Positions 9,094-18,107 of a stretch of DNA of 64,000 nucleotides are shown one piece after another. Each line of letters begins with the position of its first letter. The first letter of the stretch is position 1. The notes beneath the pieces are model-generated. The model was not told the origin of the DNA and ran no database searches. It saw nothing but the letters and a program-made list of their open reading frames with translations. The DNA is from VFBF01 sp033764865. Its GTDB lineage: Bacteria > Pseudomonadota > Alphaproteobacteria > Caulobacterales > Aquidulcibacteraceae. A program made the translations under genes and the position numbers. The stretch spans positions 55,602 through 119,601 of the forward strand of contig JANRIM010000002.1 in assembly GCA_033764865.1 (NCBI GenBank). The letters are read 5' to 3'.

Positions 9094-9747
9094 CTAGTCC
9101 CGGTCCGGCGCGCCGAGCGGAAACAAATGCCGATAGGGGCGCGCCTCCTCTACGGCGCGCGCGAACGACGCCCGCTTGAGCAGACGCCGGCGATAGGCCT
9201 GCACATTTCTGAAAGGGGGTTCGATGGGATGGGTCCAGTCCGCATAGAAAAGCGCGGGCGCCGCCGCGCAATCCGCCATGCTGAACGTGTCGCCAGCCGC
9301 CCACTCCCGCGACGCCATCACGCCGTCAAGCCACAGATAGGCCGTATCCAGCATGTTGCGCGCATCCGCAACGCCTTGGGCGTCGCGGTTTTCCGGAGAT
9401 CTGAGGGCGTCGAACACAATCTTCTGCTGGGGTGTCATGACGTAGTTGTCAAAGAACCGATCCATGGCGCGAACCGCGAGCGCGCGCTTCGGATCTGAAG
9501 GCAGGAGCGCGACCGGTCCGGGATGGTTCAAGCCCAGGTGCTCGATGATGATGCTGGCCTCCATCACGGTCTTGTCTGCGTCCACAAGCACGGGAAACCG
9601 GCGGATCGGCCACAAGGCAGCCAGCTCGGTCATCGCTTCCTCGCTGTCGAGCATCCGGAACGAGAACGGCGTCCCGTTCTCATAAAGGGCGATCAGGACC
9701 TTCTGGCAGTAGGAGGAGAACGGATGGGCATAGAGTGTGAGGGCCAT
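9094..9747 (-). CDS. Glutathione S-transferase family protein
   Basis: 217 aa from ATG at 9747, with GGAGAA about 6 nt upstream. The open frame runs much further up but through tRNA sequence. The N-terminal thioredoxin-like half starts LTLYAHPFSSYCQKVLIALYE, with RRFPVLVD and the conserved Glu-Ala-Ser-Ile (about residues 50-70) that binds the gamma-glutamyl part of glutathione. The C-terminal helical half has AAGDTFSMADCAAAPAL. It presumably conjugates or reduces with glutathione; the substrate is unknown. It is transcribed alone, convergent with dnaE2. Confidence 0.88.
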   Translation of the reverse strand: MALTLYAHPFSSYCQKVLIALYENGTPFSFRMLDSEEAMTELAALWPIRRFPVLVDADKTVMEASIIIEHLGLNHPGPVALLPSDPKRALAVRAMDRFFDNYVMTPQQKIVFDALRSPENRDAQGVADARNMLDTAYLWLDGVMASREWAAGDTFSMADCAAAPALFYADWTHPIEPPFRNVQAYRRRLLKRASFARAVEEARPYRHLFPLGAPDRD

Positions 9748-9879
9748 GGCATTTCTCCGGAACTGCACGCGGGCTGGGGGTGACGATCGCACGGTTTCAA
9801 AAAAAGGGCCGCCTACACGTTCTGCGGCCGGCCGCCCGTGCGCGGGTAGGAACCACAAGGACAACGCACGTCGAAACGC

Positions 9880-9969
9880 TGGCGGATGGGGTGGGATTCG
9901 AACCCACGGTGAACTTGCGCCCACGCCAGTTTTCAAGACTGGAGCCATAGACCACTCGGCCACCCATCC
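9880..9969 (-). tRNA. tRNA-Ser(UGA)
   Basis: Read on the minus strand, the acceptor stem GGATGGG pairs with CCCATCC. TG and a D arm (GCCGAGTGG) follow. The anticodon stem CCAGT/ACTGG encloses loop CTTGAAA, giving anticodon TGA, which reads UCA. A long variable arm typical of class II serine tRNAs precedes the T arm GTGGG-TTCGAAT-CCCAC. The discriminator is G and CCA is encoded. The total is 90 nt with CCA. Confidence 0.95.
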
Positions 9970-10050
9970 GCACGCACACCAGCGCATAAGCGGCGCGCGC
10001 GCAGGCGTCCACCCGCCTGCGGCGGGACGGTCTTGCCGATGGTTACTCCG

Positions 10051-10079
10051 CATTTTTGGTAAAGGTGAATAAACCGTCA
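10051..10079 (-). promoter_or_regulatory. Probable promoter of tRNA-Ser
   Basis: On the minus strand TTGACG (10079-10074) and AAAAAT (10056-10051) are separated by exactly 17 bp. Transcription would start near 10044, leaving a leader of about 75 nt before the tRNA. This is the AT-richest stretch of the neighbourhood. The -10 matches the consensus at only 4 of 6 bases. Confidence 0.45.
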
Positions 10080-10165
10080 ATTATAACGGGAACTCAAGGC
10101 AATCGTCGTAGGTTATGGCGCTCAAGGGGCGACCAATCCCGCCAAACGACTTGTGGAGTTCTTGT

Positions 10166-11371
10166 ATGTTCATGGGCCGCGTCCCTGGAACACGCCGGTC
10201 ACCCGATATGGGCCGCTTGACGGCGATGGCGGCGTGTTCGCTGCTTCTGGGATCAATGACGCTGGAGGCGGCTGCGGAACCGGGACGGGGCGCGCCGATC
10301 ACCTTCGCCCGGTCCAGCGCACAGGGCGCGGCGCCCGCTTCCCCGGTCGGGGCAGCGCCGCGGTTCCAAGTCGCCTCCGCCGCGCCCCGCACCCTCGCCG
10401 ACGCCGCCCACCACCCCGAGAGCCTGTACGGCTACGGGGCGAGCCGGAGCAGGGGCGCGCCGCCTATCGATCTCCGGGGCGCGCTGGCTGGCGCGGAACC
10501 GCAGGCGGTGCTTGCCGACGATGCGTTCGAGGCCGCCCCTGGAGAGCCGCCCCGCTCCGTGACCTCTCTTCCAGAACGTCAAGTCGCCGCCCAGCCTGTC
10601 TCGGCCGCAAACGATGCGGTCCCCGCAATGCAAGGGGCCGCTGCGCGCCCTATGTGGCTGGCGGAGGAGAAAACCGGCGCGCCCTACCAGGCCCATGGGC
10701 AATGGTACGTGCCGACCGCCGAGCCGGGATACGCTGAAACGGGCGCGGCCTCCTGGTACGGTGCCGAGTTCCACGGTCGGCCCACGGCGAGCGGAGAAAT
10801 CTTCGACGCCGAGGCGCTGACCGCAGCCCACCCGACGTTGCCAATCCCCAGTCTCGTCCAGGTCACCAATCTTGAGAACGGGCGTGAAGTCGTGGTTCGC
10901 GTCAACGACCGGGGGCCGTTCCATGGCGGTCGCCTCATCGACGTTTCGCGGAAAACGGCGGAGGTCCTTGGCTTTGAGGCGCAGGGGCAGGCCCGCGTCC
11001 ATGTGCGCTACCTTGGGCCCGCGCCGCGACGGGTGAATGGGGAGGGTGCGGATGTACCGGCCAAGGTTGTGCCGGCCGTGGCTCCCCCGCCGCCGCAGAC
11101 GAGCGCCGCGCCTGACGCTGGCGCGATCAAATCCGGCGCCTACTTCGTGCAGGCCGGGGCCTTCTCCAACCCGGTCAACGCTGAGCGGGCACGCGCTGTG
11201 CTGGGCGAAGCTGGTCCCGTCAGCGTGGATCGGCGTGAAGCCAACGGCGCGGTCCTGCACCGGGTGCGCGTGGGGGCGTTCCCGTCCCGCGCGGAGGCGG
11301 AAGCGGTGCGTCAGCACGTGGCCAGTCTCGGCTATCCCGCCTCCGTGGTGCCGAATCGCGACGCGCCCTGA
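10166..11371 (+). CDS. rlpA: RlpA-like septal/cell-wall lytic protein with SPOR domain
   Basis: 401 aa. ATG 10166 has GGAG 7 nt upstream; in-frame ATGs at 10115 and 10208 are alternatives. An N-terminal signal peptide (AMAACSLLLGSMTLEAAAE) leads to a low-complexity stretch. The double-psi beta-barrel follows, with TGAASWYGAEFHGRPTASG and VVVRVNDRGPFHGGRLIDVS (about residues 190-270), the family pattern of RlpA, a lytic transglycosylase acting on denuded peptidoglycan. A C-terminal SPOR domain (YFVQAGAFSNPVNAERA onward) targets septal glycan. It heads a forward cluster with a D,D-carboxypeptidase, fitting a cell-wall role. Confidence 0.88.
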   Translation: MFMGRVPGTRRSPDMGRLTAMAACSLLLGSMTLEAAAEPGRGAPITFARSSAQGAAPASPVGAAPRFQVASAAPRTLADAAHHPESLYGYGASRSRGAPPIDLRGALAGAEPQAVLADDAFEAAPGEPPRSVTSLPERQVAAQPVSAANDAVPAMQGAAARPMWLAEEKTGAPYQAHGQWYVPTAEPGYAETGAASWYGAEFHGRPTASGEIFDAEALTAAHPTLPIPSLVQVTNLENGREVVVRVNDRGPFHGGRLIDVSRKTAEVLGFEAQGQARVHVRYLGPAPRRVNGEGADVPAKVVPAVAPPPPQTSAAPDAGAIKSGAYFVQAGAFSNPVNAERARAVLGEAGPVSVDRREANGAVLHRVRVGAFPSRAEAEAVRQHVASLGYPASVVPNRDAP

Positions 11372-11473
11372 GGCTGGTGCGATAGGAGGTGGTCTGGCGC
11401 GTTGACGGTGGGCGTCTTCGTGCTTCTATCCCGCCGTCGCCCGGAATTGGGCGAATCGCGTGGGAGTGACTGG

Positions 11474-12658
11474 ATGGGCGTGTCCCGGATCGTGCTTGCA
11501 GCCGTGGCTGCGGCGGCGTTGATCATCCCCGGCTCCGTGGGCGCGCAGACGACACCTGCCCCCGCGCCCGCTGCGTCCGTGGCCGGAGAGCCGATCGCCA
11601 GCGCCGCCAGCCATATCGCGATCCTCGACTACGGCACTGGCCAGACGCTCTATTGCCGGCGTTGCAACGAGCCGATGTCGCCTTCCTCCATGAGCAAGCT
11701 GATGACGTTGCTTGTGGTGGCCGATCAGATCCGCGCAGGCAAGATAACGCTCGATACCGAATTCGGGGTGAGTGAGAAGGCGTGGCGCCACGGGGCGTCG
11801 TCCGACGGTTCGCACATGTTCCTCGAACTCAATTCCAGGGTTCGGGTGGAAGACCTCCTGCGCGGTGCAGCGATTGTCTCCGCAAACGACGCGTGCATCG
11901 CCCTTGCGGAAGGGGTTGCGGGTTCCGAGGAGGGTTTCGTCGACCTCATGAACGCCCGGGCGCGTGAGCTTGGTCTCACGAGCGCGCAATTTCGCAACGC
12001 CACCGGCTTGCCCGATCCGGACCACGTCGTGAGCGCGAGCGACCTGGCGCGGCTGTCGGCGGTCATCATCCGCGACTATCCCGAACTTTACCGGCACTAC
12101 TCCGAACGCAGCCTCACCTACAACGGCAAGACGCAAGGCAACCGGAACCCGCTGCTCGGCATGCCGGGGGCCGACGGCGTCAAGACCGGCCACACCAGCG
12201 TCGCCGGTTACGGCATGATCGGGTCCGCCACCCTGAACAGCCAGCGCCGCATCGTGGTCATCAACGGCCTCCCGACCAACGCAGCACGCGCGGAAGAGGC
12301 CAAGCGGCTCATTAATGCGGCGTTTTACGATTTCTCGGTCACGTCGCTGTTTGAGAAAGATGCGGTGGTGGGGGCTGCCGAGGTGTGGCTGGGCGCACGA
12401 GACAGAGTGCCGCTCGTCGCAACGCAGAATATCGCAGTGGCCGCCCATCGCGCCGCGCGCGCAGGCATGAAGGCCGCGGTGGTCTATGACGGCCCGGTTG
12501 CGGCCCCGATCAAGAAGGGCGACGTGATTGCGCGACTCGTCGTTGAGGGTCCTGGCGTACGGCAAGAGTTTCCCCTGGCGGCCGGCGCGCGTGTCGGGCG
12601 GGCCAACCCATTCGCGAGGGCTGGGTTTGGTCTATCCCGTGTCTTTGGCGGCGGCTGA
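11474..12658 (+). CDS. D-alanyl-D-alanine carboxypeptidase (penicillin-binding protein 5/6 family)
   Basis: 394 aa from ATG 11474, preceded by GGGAG; an earlier in-frame start at 11402 would bury the signal peptide. Residues 1-24 are a Sec signal ending VGA-Q. The active-site triad is visible: SMSK (Ser72-Lys75), SAN in IVSANDACIALAE, and KTG in VKTGHTSVAGYG. The C-terminal ~95 residues form the beta-rich domain of PBP5-type enzymes. It trims the terminal D-Ala from pentapeptides in the periplasm. It sits just before tmk, as in many alphaproteobacteria. Confidence 0.94.
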   Translation: MGVSRIVLAAVAAAALIIPGSVGAQTTPAPAPAASVAGEPIASAASHIAILDYGTGQTLYCRRCNEPMSPSSMSKLMTLLVVADQIRAGKITLDTEFGVSEKAWRHGASSDGSHMFLELNSRVRVEDLLRGAAIVSANDACIALAEGVAGSEEGFVDLMNARARELGLTSAQFRNATGLPDPDHVVSASDLARLSAVIIRDYPELYRHYSERSLTYNGKTQGNRNPLLGMPGADGVKTGHTSVAGYGMIGSATLNSQRRIVVINGLPTNAARAEEAKRLINAAFYDFSVTSLFEKDAVVGAAEVWLGARDRVPLVATQNIAVAAHRAARAGMKAAVVYDGPVAAPIKKGDVIARLVVEGPGVRQEFPLAAGARVGRANPFARAGFGLSRVFGGG

Positions 12659-12664
12659 GCACGC

Positions 12665-13297
12665 GTGACGCTGGGTCGCTTCATCACGCTTGAGGGAGGG
12701 GAGGGAGCCGGCAAGTCGACCCTGGCGAAGGGATTGGCCGCCGCGCTGGAAAGGATTGGCGTCGCCGTCGTCAGCACGCGGGAGCCTGGAGGGACCGAGG
12801 GCGCCGACGAGATTCGCGCACTGCTCGTCCGGGGAGAGCGGCATCGGTGGAGCCCTCTGTCCGAGACGCTCCTGCTCATGGCCGCGCGCAACGATCACCT
12901 GGAGCGCGTGATCAAGCCTGCGCTAAGCGCCGGCGCCTGCGTGATCTGCGACCGCTTCACGGACTCCACGCTGGCCTATCAGGCGGCCGCGGGCGGCGTC
13001 CCGCCCACGGCGGTGCAGACCCTGTCGGGCCTCATCGGCGCGCCAACGCCCGATCTGACGCTGATCCTCGACGTCGATCCCGCAATAGGTCTGGGTCGCG
13101 CGAAGAGCACGGCGGCCGGGGAAGCCCGGTTCGAGCAGCGCGATGGCGCCTTCCACAGCCGGGTTCGCGCCGCCTTTCTGGATTTAGCGCGCACGCAACC
13201 CGGGCGCTGCGTCGTGCTTGACGCAAGCCGCGCCCCGAACGTTGTGCTCGATGATGCTCGCGAGGCGGTCGCCCGCCGCCTTGGCTTCGCGCTATAG
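12665..13297 (+). CDS. tmk: Thymidylate kinase
   Basis: 210 aa with a GTG start 6 bp after the carboxypeptidase stop. The P-loop GGEGAGKST is at residues 11-19. CDRFTDSTLAYQ is the DR(Y/F) motif that contacts dTMP. It phosphorylates dTMP to dTDP. The normal length, position and coupling to holB match the alphaproteobacterial dac-tmk-holB arrangement. Confidence 0.95.
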   Translation: MTLGRFITLEGGEGAGKSTLAKGLAAALERIGVAVVSTREPGGTEGADEIRALLVRGERHRWSPLSETLLLMAARNDHLERVIKPALSAGACVICDRFTDSTLAYQAAAGGVPPTAVQTLSGLIGAPTPDLTLILDVDPAIGLGRAKSTAAGEARFEQRDGAFHSRVRAAFLDLARTQPGRCVVLDASRAPNVVLDDAREAVARRLGFAL

Positions 13298-13306
13298 GGT
13301 CGGGCG

Positions 13307-14347
13307 ATGGACCTCGACCAGGAACCCGGCGCCGCCCACCCGCGCGATACCTACGCCTTCCAGGGCCATGAGTACGTAGAGGCCATTCTGGCTGACGCCC
13401 TCGGCGGCGCGCGTCTCCACCACGCCTGGCTGATCACGGGGCCGAAGGGCGTCGGGAAGGCCACGCTGGCCTATCGCTTCGCTCGGGTGGCGCTCGGCGC
13501 GAAGGTGGCGGGTCCCCGGCCGCTGGATGTCAATGGGCAAGACCCGGTTGCGCGACGCGTGGCGGCGCTTTCGCACGGTGATCTCTTCGTCCTCCGCCGC
13601 AGCCTCAACGAGCGCGGAAAGCCACGCAGTGAGATCGGCGTGGACGACGCCCGAGGACTAGGCGGGTTCTTCTCGCTGAAGAGCGGCGAAGGCGGCATGC
13701 GGGTCGCCATCGTGGACGCGGCCGACGACCTCAACCGCAACGCGGCGAACGCCTTGCTGAAAACGCTCGAAGAGCCGCCGCCCCGAACCGTGCTGCTGTT
13801 GATCTCGCACGCGCCAGGGGGGCTGCTGCCCACGATCCGGTCGCGATGTCGCCGGCTGGATCTTCGCCCGATCAGCGCGGACCTCGTGCGGAGCACGGTC
13901 AGCGGCGCGACGGGTAGCGCGCCGGACGAGGCCGCCGTTCGATTTGCCGCAGGCAGGCCCGGGCGGGCGATCGCGTTGGCGGCGGCGGGGGTTGGACCAT
14001 TGTACAGCGCACTGCTCGACGCGCTGGACGCGTCCGGCAAACAGGGCGGACGGGCTTTTCTGCCAGAGGTTTTCCGAGGCGGCGATCGCGCACAGCGCCT
14101 GTCCCTTTTCATGATGCTGACCCGTGACTGGCTGCAGCGGGCCGTAGCCGTCAGCACGGGCGTCGAAGACGCCCATCCTCAGGAAGGCGCCTTGATGGCG
14201 CGGCTCGCCGCGCCGCCCCGCGCCGCCCGGCTCGCAGAGGCCTACAGCTCTCTGCTTGCCCTCGAGCGCGAGGCCGAGAGCCTCGATATGGACGCAACGC
14301 ACGCCTTCGCCCGCGCCACGCGCATTCTCGAGCGTGCAGTCGCATGA
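13307..14347 (+). CDS. holB: DNA polymerase III subunit delta'
   Basis: 346 aa. The AAA+ clamp-loader pattern is visible: HHAWLITGPKGVGKATLAY near residue 40 (degenerate Walker A), and NAANALLKTLEEPPPRTVLL near residue 145 (sensor region after Walker B, IVDAADDL). Delta' helps load the sliding clamp. It ends in an ATGA overlap with the tatD start. In most alphaproteobacteria metG follows holB; here it does not. Confidence 0.93.
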   Translation: MDLDQEPGAAHPRDTYAFQGHEYVEAILADALGGARLHHAWLITGPKGVGKATLAYRFARVALGAKVAGPRPLDVNGQDPVARRVAALSHGDLFVLRRSLNERGKPRSEIGVDDARGLGGFFSLKSGEGGMRVAIVDAADDLNRNAANALLKTLEEPPPRTVLLLISHAPGGLLPTIRSRCRRLDLRPISADLVRSTVSGATGSAPDEAAVRFAAGRPGRAIALAAAGVGPLYSALLDALDASGKQGGRAFLPEVFRGGDRAQRLSLFMMLTRDWLQRAVAVSTGVEDAHPQEGALMARLAAPPRAARLAEAYSSLLALEREAESLDMDATHAFARATRILERAVA

Positions 14348-15123
14348 TGCTGATCGACACCCACGTCAATCTCCACGCCGAAGCGTTCGACGCCGACCGC
14401 GACGAAGTCATCGCCCGCGCCCGTGGGGCCGGCGTCGGGGCGATGGTGACGATCTGCGACCAGCTGAAGAACTTCGATCGCGTCCTCGCGATCGCCACGG
14501 CGAATCCGGACATCTGGTGCAGCGTCGGCGCACACCCGCACTACGCCCGGGATCACCTGGACTTGAGCGTCGATGCGCTGGTCACTCACACCGCCCATCC
14601 CAAGGTCATCGGCGTTGGCGAGACCGGGCTTGATCGCCACTACAACCACAGTCCCATAGAGCATCAGGAAATCGTGTTCCGCCGGCACATAGAAGCTGCG
14701 CGCCGGACCGATCTGCCGCTGATCGTGCACACACGTGAAGCTGACGATCGGATGGGCGCCATCCTAGAGGAAGAGTTCCGGAAGGGGCCCTTCAGGATCC
14801 TGATGCACTGCTACACCAGCGGCCGCGACCTGGCGGAACGCGCGCTCGCGCTGGGTGCGTACATCTCCCTGTCGGGCATTCTCACATTCAAGAAAGCCGA
14901 GGACGTCCGGGCCGTCGCCGCCATCGCCCCGCTCGATCGCATCATCCTCGAGACCGACTGCCCGTATCTTGCGCCGACGCCACATCGCGGCCAGAGGAAC
15001 GAACCCGCTTTTCTCGTGGACGTCCATCGGTACTTCTGCGCGTGGCGCAACGTGCCCGAGGAGGTGGCCGCAGCCCAAATGGCGGACAACTTCTACGCGC
15101 TCTTCAGCAAGGCGCGTCGATGA
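14344..15123 (+). CDS. tatD: TatD family metal-dependent hydrolase
   Basis: 259 aa, the standard TatD length. It includes VGAHPHYARDH, GVGETGLDRHYNH, an LPLIVHTREADD segment and ETDCPYLAPTPHRG near the C-terminus, which together supply most metal ligands of this TIM-barrel nuclease/hydrolase family. The N-terminal HxH metal motif reads DTHVNLH, with Asn in place of the second His. The start overlaps holB by 4 bp (ATGATG; the second ATG at 14347 is equally possible), and its stop overlaps the next gene. Confidence 0.9.
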   Translation: MMLIDTHVNLHAEAFDADRDEVIARARGAGVGAMVTICDQLKNFDRVLAIATANPDIWCSVGAHPHYARDHLDLSVDALVTHTAHPKVIGVGETGLDRHYNHSPIEHQEIVFRRHIEAARRTDLPLIVHTREADDRMGAILEEEFRKGPFRILMHCYTSGRDLAERALALGAYISLSGILTFKKAEDVRAVAAIAPLDRIILETDCPYLAPTPHRGQRNEPAFLVDVHRYFCAWRNVPEEVAAAQMADNFYALFSKARR

Positions 15124-15941
15124 CGGGCACGATGCGGGCGACGATCCTTGGCTGCGGCTCCTCCGGTGGCGTGCCGCGCGTGGGAGGCGATTGGGGCGTC
15201 TGCGATCCCGGCGAGCCGCGCAATCGCCGCACCCGGGGCAGCCTCCTCCTGCAACGCTGGCGCGGCGCGGCAGGAGAGGGGGAGGCGACCACTGTCGTCA
15301 TCGACACCTCCCCCGACTTGCGCGAACAGTTTCTGGCACACGGGGTGACGCGCCTCGACGCCATCCTCTTCAGCCATGACCATGCCGACCAGACCCACGG
15401 CATCGATGACGTGCGCGCGCTCGCGCAGCAGATGCGCAAGCGCATCCCGACCTACATGGATCCAGTAACCTGGGCCACGATGACACGGCGCTTTGACTAC
15501 ATTTTCCGGGGATCGGGCGGCTACCCTGCAATCCTCTCGAGCGCCGAGACCATTGTCGACGGCGTCCCACTGCACCTGGACGGACCCGGTGGCCCGTTGG
15601 TGGTCACACCGCTGCTGCAAGAACACGGCGCAATCGCGTCCTTCGGCTTTCGTATCGCTGGCTTCGCCTACAACAACGACGTCTCCGAACTACCGGAGCA
15701 CACCATGGCCGCCCTCGAGGGACTCGACGTCTGGGTCGTGGACGCCTTGCGCTATGCGCCGCATCCAAGCCACGCACACCTGGAACGAACGCTTGGCTGG
15801 ATCGACCGACTCCGGCCGAAGCGTGCGGTTCTGACCAATCTCCACGTGGACCTCGACTATGCGACGCTGGTGCGGACGCTGCCGCATGGCGTAGAACCTG
15901 CCCACGACGGATGGAGCGTCGATCTACCATACATCGTTTGA
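15120..15941 (+). CDS. MBL-fold metallohydrolase (PhnP-like)
   Basis: 273 aa from ATG 15120, overlapping the tatD stop. The frame is open another 26 codons upstream inside tatD, but MRATILGCGSSGGVPRVGGD is the family N-terminus. The zinc motif is SHDHADQTHGIDD, with further His/Asp ligands at QEHG and NLHVDLDY. PhnP-type members are phosphodiesterases. The gene follows tatD in many alphaproteobacteria, but its substrate there is not established. It closes the tmk-holB-tatD operon. Confidence 0.85.
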   Translation: MTGTMRATILGCGSSGGVPRVGGDWGVCDPGEPRNRRTRGSLLLQRWRGAAGEGEATTVVIDTSPDLREQFLAHGVTRLDAILFSHDHADQTHGIDDVRALAQQMRKRIPTYMDPVTWATMTRRFDYIFRGSGGYPAILSSAETIVDGVPLHLDGPGGPLVVTPLLQEHGAIASFGFRIAGFAYNNDVSELPEHTMAALEGLDVWVVDALRYAPHPSHAHLERTLGWIDRLRPKRAVLTNLHVDLDYATLVRTLPHGVEPAHDGWSVDLPYIV

Positions 15942-15961
15942 CATAATATATCTTATGCGGA

Positions 15962-16798
15962 ATGCGCATGTCAGAAAATATCCAAGTATTTCAATTAGAT
16001 GGCGCCGCCGACGGACGACAACTCGGCGCGGCGATAAACACCCTGGCGCACATTATGGCCCGTCTCCGGAACCCCGATACGGGCTGCCCATGGGATGTGG
16101 CGCAGTCATTCGCGACTATCGCGCCATACACCATCGAAGAGGCGTACGAAGTCGCCGATGCGATCCAGCGCGGGTCCATGCCTGCGCTGAAGGAAGAGCT
16201 TGGAGATCTCCTGTTCCAGGTCGTTTTTCATGCGCGGATGGCGGAGGAAGCCGGATACTTCAATCTCGTCCACGTGATCGAGACCTTGAACGCCAAGATG
16301 ATTGAGCGACACCCGCACGTATTCGGCGTGGGCGACGCGCGCAGGAGCGCTGAGGACCAAAAGGTGGCGTGGGAAGCCCAAAAGGCGGAAAAGCGCGCGC
16401 TGAACGGCGCGGGCGTTCTTGACGACGTCGCACTCGCCCTCCCCGCGTTGATGCGCGCGGAAAAGCTCGCCAGCCGGGCCGCGCGCGTGGGGTTCGACTG
16501 GCCTACGGCAGACGACGTGCTCAGGAAGCTCGACGAAGAGATGCTCGAGTTGTCCGCAGCCCGCACCGCAGGCGACGCCGGAAACATTGCAGAAGAGATG
16601 GGCGACATCCTGTTCGTGATGGCCAACCTTTCCCGGAAGCTGGGCGTCGACCCCGAGGAAGCGCTGCGACAGGCCAATGCGAAGTTCGAACGGCGCTTCG
16701 GTCACGTTGAGCGTGAAATGAATGCGCGCGGCGGCCAGCACACTTTGGAAGAGTTGGAAGCCTACTGGACGACCGCCAAGAACGAAGAGCGCAAGTAA
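15962..16798 (+). CDS. mazG: Nucleoside triphosphate pyrophosphohydrolase MazG
   Basis: 278 aa with the tandem MazG arrangement. The first domain has LRNPDTGCPWDVAQSF, TIEEAYEVADAI and KEELGDLLFQVVFHA; the second has LDEEMLELSAAR and EEMGDILFVMANL. The EExxE and ExxD residues bind magnesium. It hydrolyses NTPs to NMP and pyrophosphate, a house-cleaning and stress function. ATG 15962 or 15968 may be used. An AT-rich tract lies just upstream, and the gene is convergent with hflX with a 3-bp gap. Confidence 0.93.
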   Translation: MRMSENIQVFQLDGAADGRQLGAAINTLAHIMARLRNPDTGCPWDVAQSFATIAPYTIEEAYEVADAIQRGSMPALKEELGDLLFQVVFHARMAEEAGYFNLVHVIETLNAKMIERHPHVFGVGDARRSAEDQKVAWEAQKAEKRALNGAGVLDDVALALPALMRAEKLASRAARVGFDWPTADDVLRKLDEEMLELSAARTAGDAGNIAEEMGDILFVMANLSRKLGVDPEEALRQANAKFERRFGHVEREMNARGGQHTLEELEAYWTTAKNEERK

Positions 16799-16801
16799 GC
16801 C

Positions 16802-18067
16802 CTATTCCGCAGCCTGCGAAGAAGTCCATGGCCCTTCCCCGGCAGCCTCTGTCCACTCTGCCGGGAGTTCGACCGTAATCTCCAGCTGGCCGGCGTCATC
16901 CAGGCGCTCCGCCAGTACCCGACCGCGCACTGAAAGCGCCGCCCGCGCACGACCGTCTGACGGGTCCAGGCGCATGACGACAATTCGCGAGGGGCCAAAG
17001 GCCCGCCGCTCGATGGCCTCCAGCAGGTCCGCCATGCCCTCGCCCGACTGCGCAGACAGTGCGACCGTGTCTCCATCGGCTATGAGGCGGGCGCGGCGGG
17101 CGTCAGCCTGCGCCGGCGACAGCAAATCGACCTTGTTCCATGCCTCGATCACCGGCGCGGGATGGGGCGCGTCCCCCTTCAGCTGATCGAGGATCGTCAG
17201 GACATCGTCGCGCTGCGACTCAGTCTCCGGATGCGCGATGTCGCGGACGTGCACCAGAAGATCCGCCGACGTCACCTCCTCCAGCGTTGCGCGGAATGCC
17301 GCCACGAGCTCGGTCGGCAGATCGGTGATGAACCCTACGGTATCGGACAGGATCACAGCCCGGCCGGACGGCAGTTTCACGATGCGCGCCGTAGGATCGA
17401 GCGTCGCGAAGGGCATATCCTTGGCGAACACGCCGGCCGCCGTGAGACGGTTGAACAAGCTGGATTTGCCTGCGTTGGTGTAGCCGACGAGGACCACAGC
17501 CGGCAGCCCCGCGCGCCGGCGCGCGCTGCGCTGGAGACCGCGTGTTCGGCGCACCTCCTCCAGCTCCAGCTTGAGGCGGTCGATCCGCTGGGCGATTATC
17601 CGTCGGTCAAGCTCGATCTGCGTTTCGCCCGGACCGCCCGTTTTCCCGAGACCGCCTCGCTGACGCTCCAAGTGCGTCCAAGTGCGCACCAGCCGCGAGC
17701 GTTCATACGCCAAGCGCGCCAGCTCCACCTGCACGACGCCTTCGCGTGACCGCGCGCGACGGCCGAAAATCTCCAGGATGAGGCCCGTCCTGTCGACGAC
17801 CTTGGCGCCCGTCGCGGTTTCGAGGTTCCGCTGCTGGACTGGGGACAATGCGGTATCGACCACCAGTACGTCGATGGCGTGTTCGTCGACTGCCGAACGC
17901 AAAGCCTCAACTCGTCCGCCACCGAGAAACAAGGCCGGCGAGATTTTGCGCACCGACACGGCTTCGGAGCGGACGACGTCGAGATCGAGGGCTTCGGCGA
18001 GGCCGCGGGCCTCTGCGAGGCGGAGCGCCGGATCACGATGAAAGTCCCTCACGAGGGGAAGGATCAC
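16802..18067 (-). CDS. hflX: GTPase HflX
   Basis: 421 aa from a GTG start. Order: the N-terminal HflX domain (SPVQQRNLETATGAKVVDRT), the linker RGGLGKTGGPGETQIELDRR, then the G domain with G1 GYTNAGKSS (about residue 205), G3 DTVGF and G4 NKVD. HflX binds ribosomes and is tied to ribosome rescue or splitting under stress. It follows hfq by 40 bp on the same strand, the classic hfq-hflX pair. No ATG is available at the N-terminus, so the start is somewhat uncertain. Confidence 0.94.
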   Translation of the reverse strand: MILPLVRDFHRDPALRLAEARGLAEALDLDVVRSEAVSVRKISPALFLGGGRVEALRSAVDEHAIDVLVVDTALSPVQQRNLETATGAKVVDRTGLILEIFGRRARSREGVVQVELARLAYERSRLVRTWTHLERQRGGLGKTGGPGETQIELDRRIIAQRIDRLKLELEEVRRTRGLQRSARRRAGLPAVVLVGYTNAGKSSLFNRLTAAGVFAKDMPFATLDPTARIVKLPSGRAVILSDTVGFITDLPTELVAAFRATLEEVTSADLLVHVRDIAHPETESQRDDVLTILDQLKGDAPHPAPVIEAWNKVDLLSPAQADARRARLIADGDTVALSAQSGEGMADLLEAIERRAFGPSRIVVMRLDPSDGRARAALSVRGRVLAERLDDAGQLEITVELPAEWTEAAGEGPWTSSQAAE

Positions 18068-18107
18068 GATCGCCCGCAGCGGCGCTGCGGCGGTGGTGCG
18101 TGATGGC

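Noticed and set aside
15938..15960. AT-rich tract with TTGACA before mazG, considered as a promoter
   Set aside because: No -10 element lies at an acceptable spacing from TTGACA, and the hexamer overlaps the stop of the preceding gene. It may still matter, but I cannot support a promoter call.
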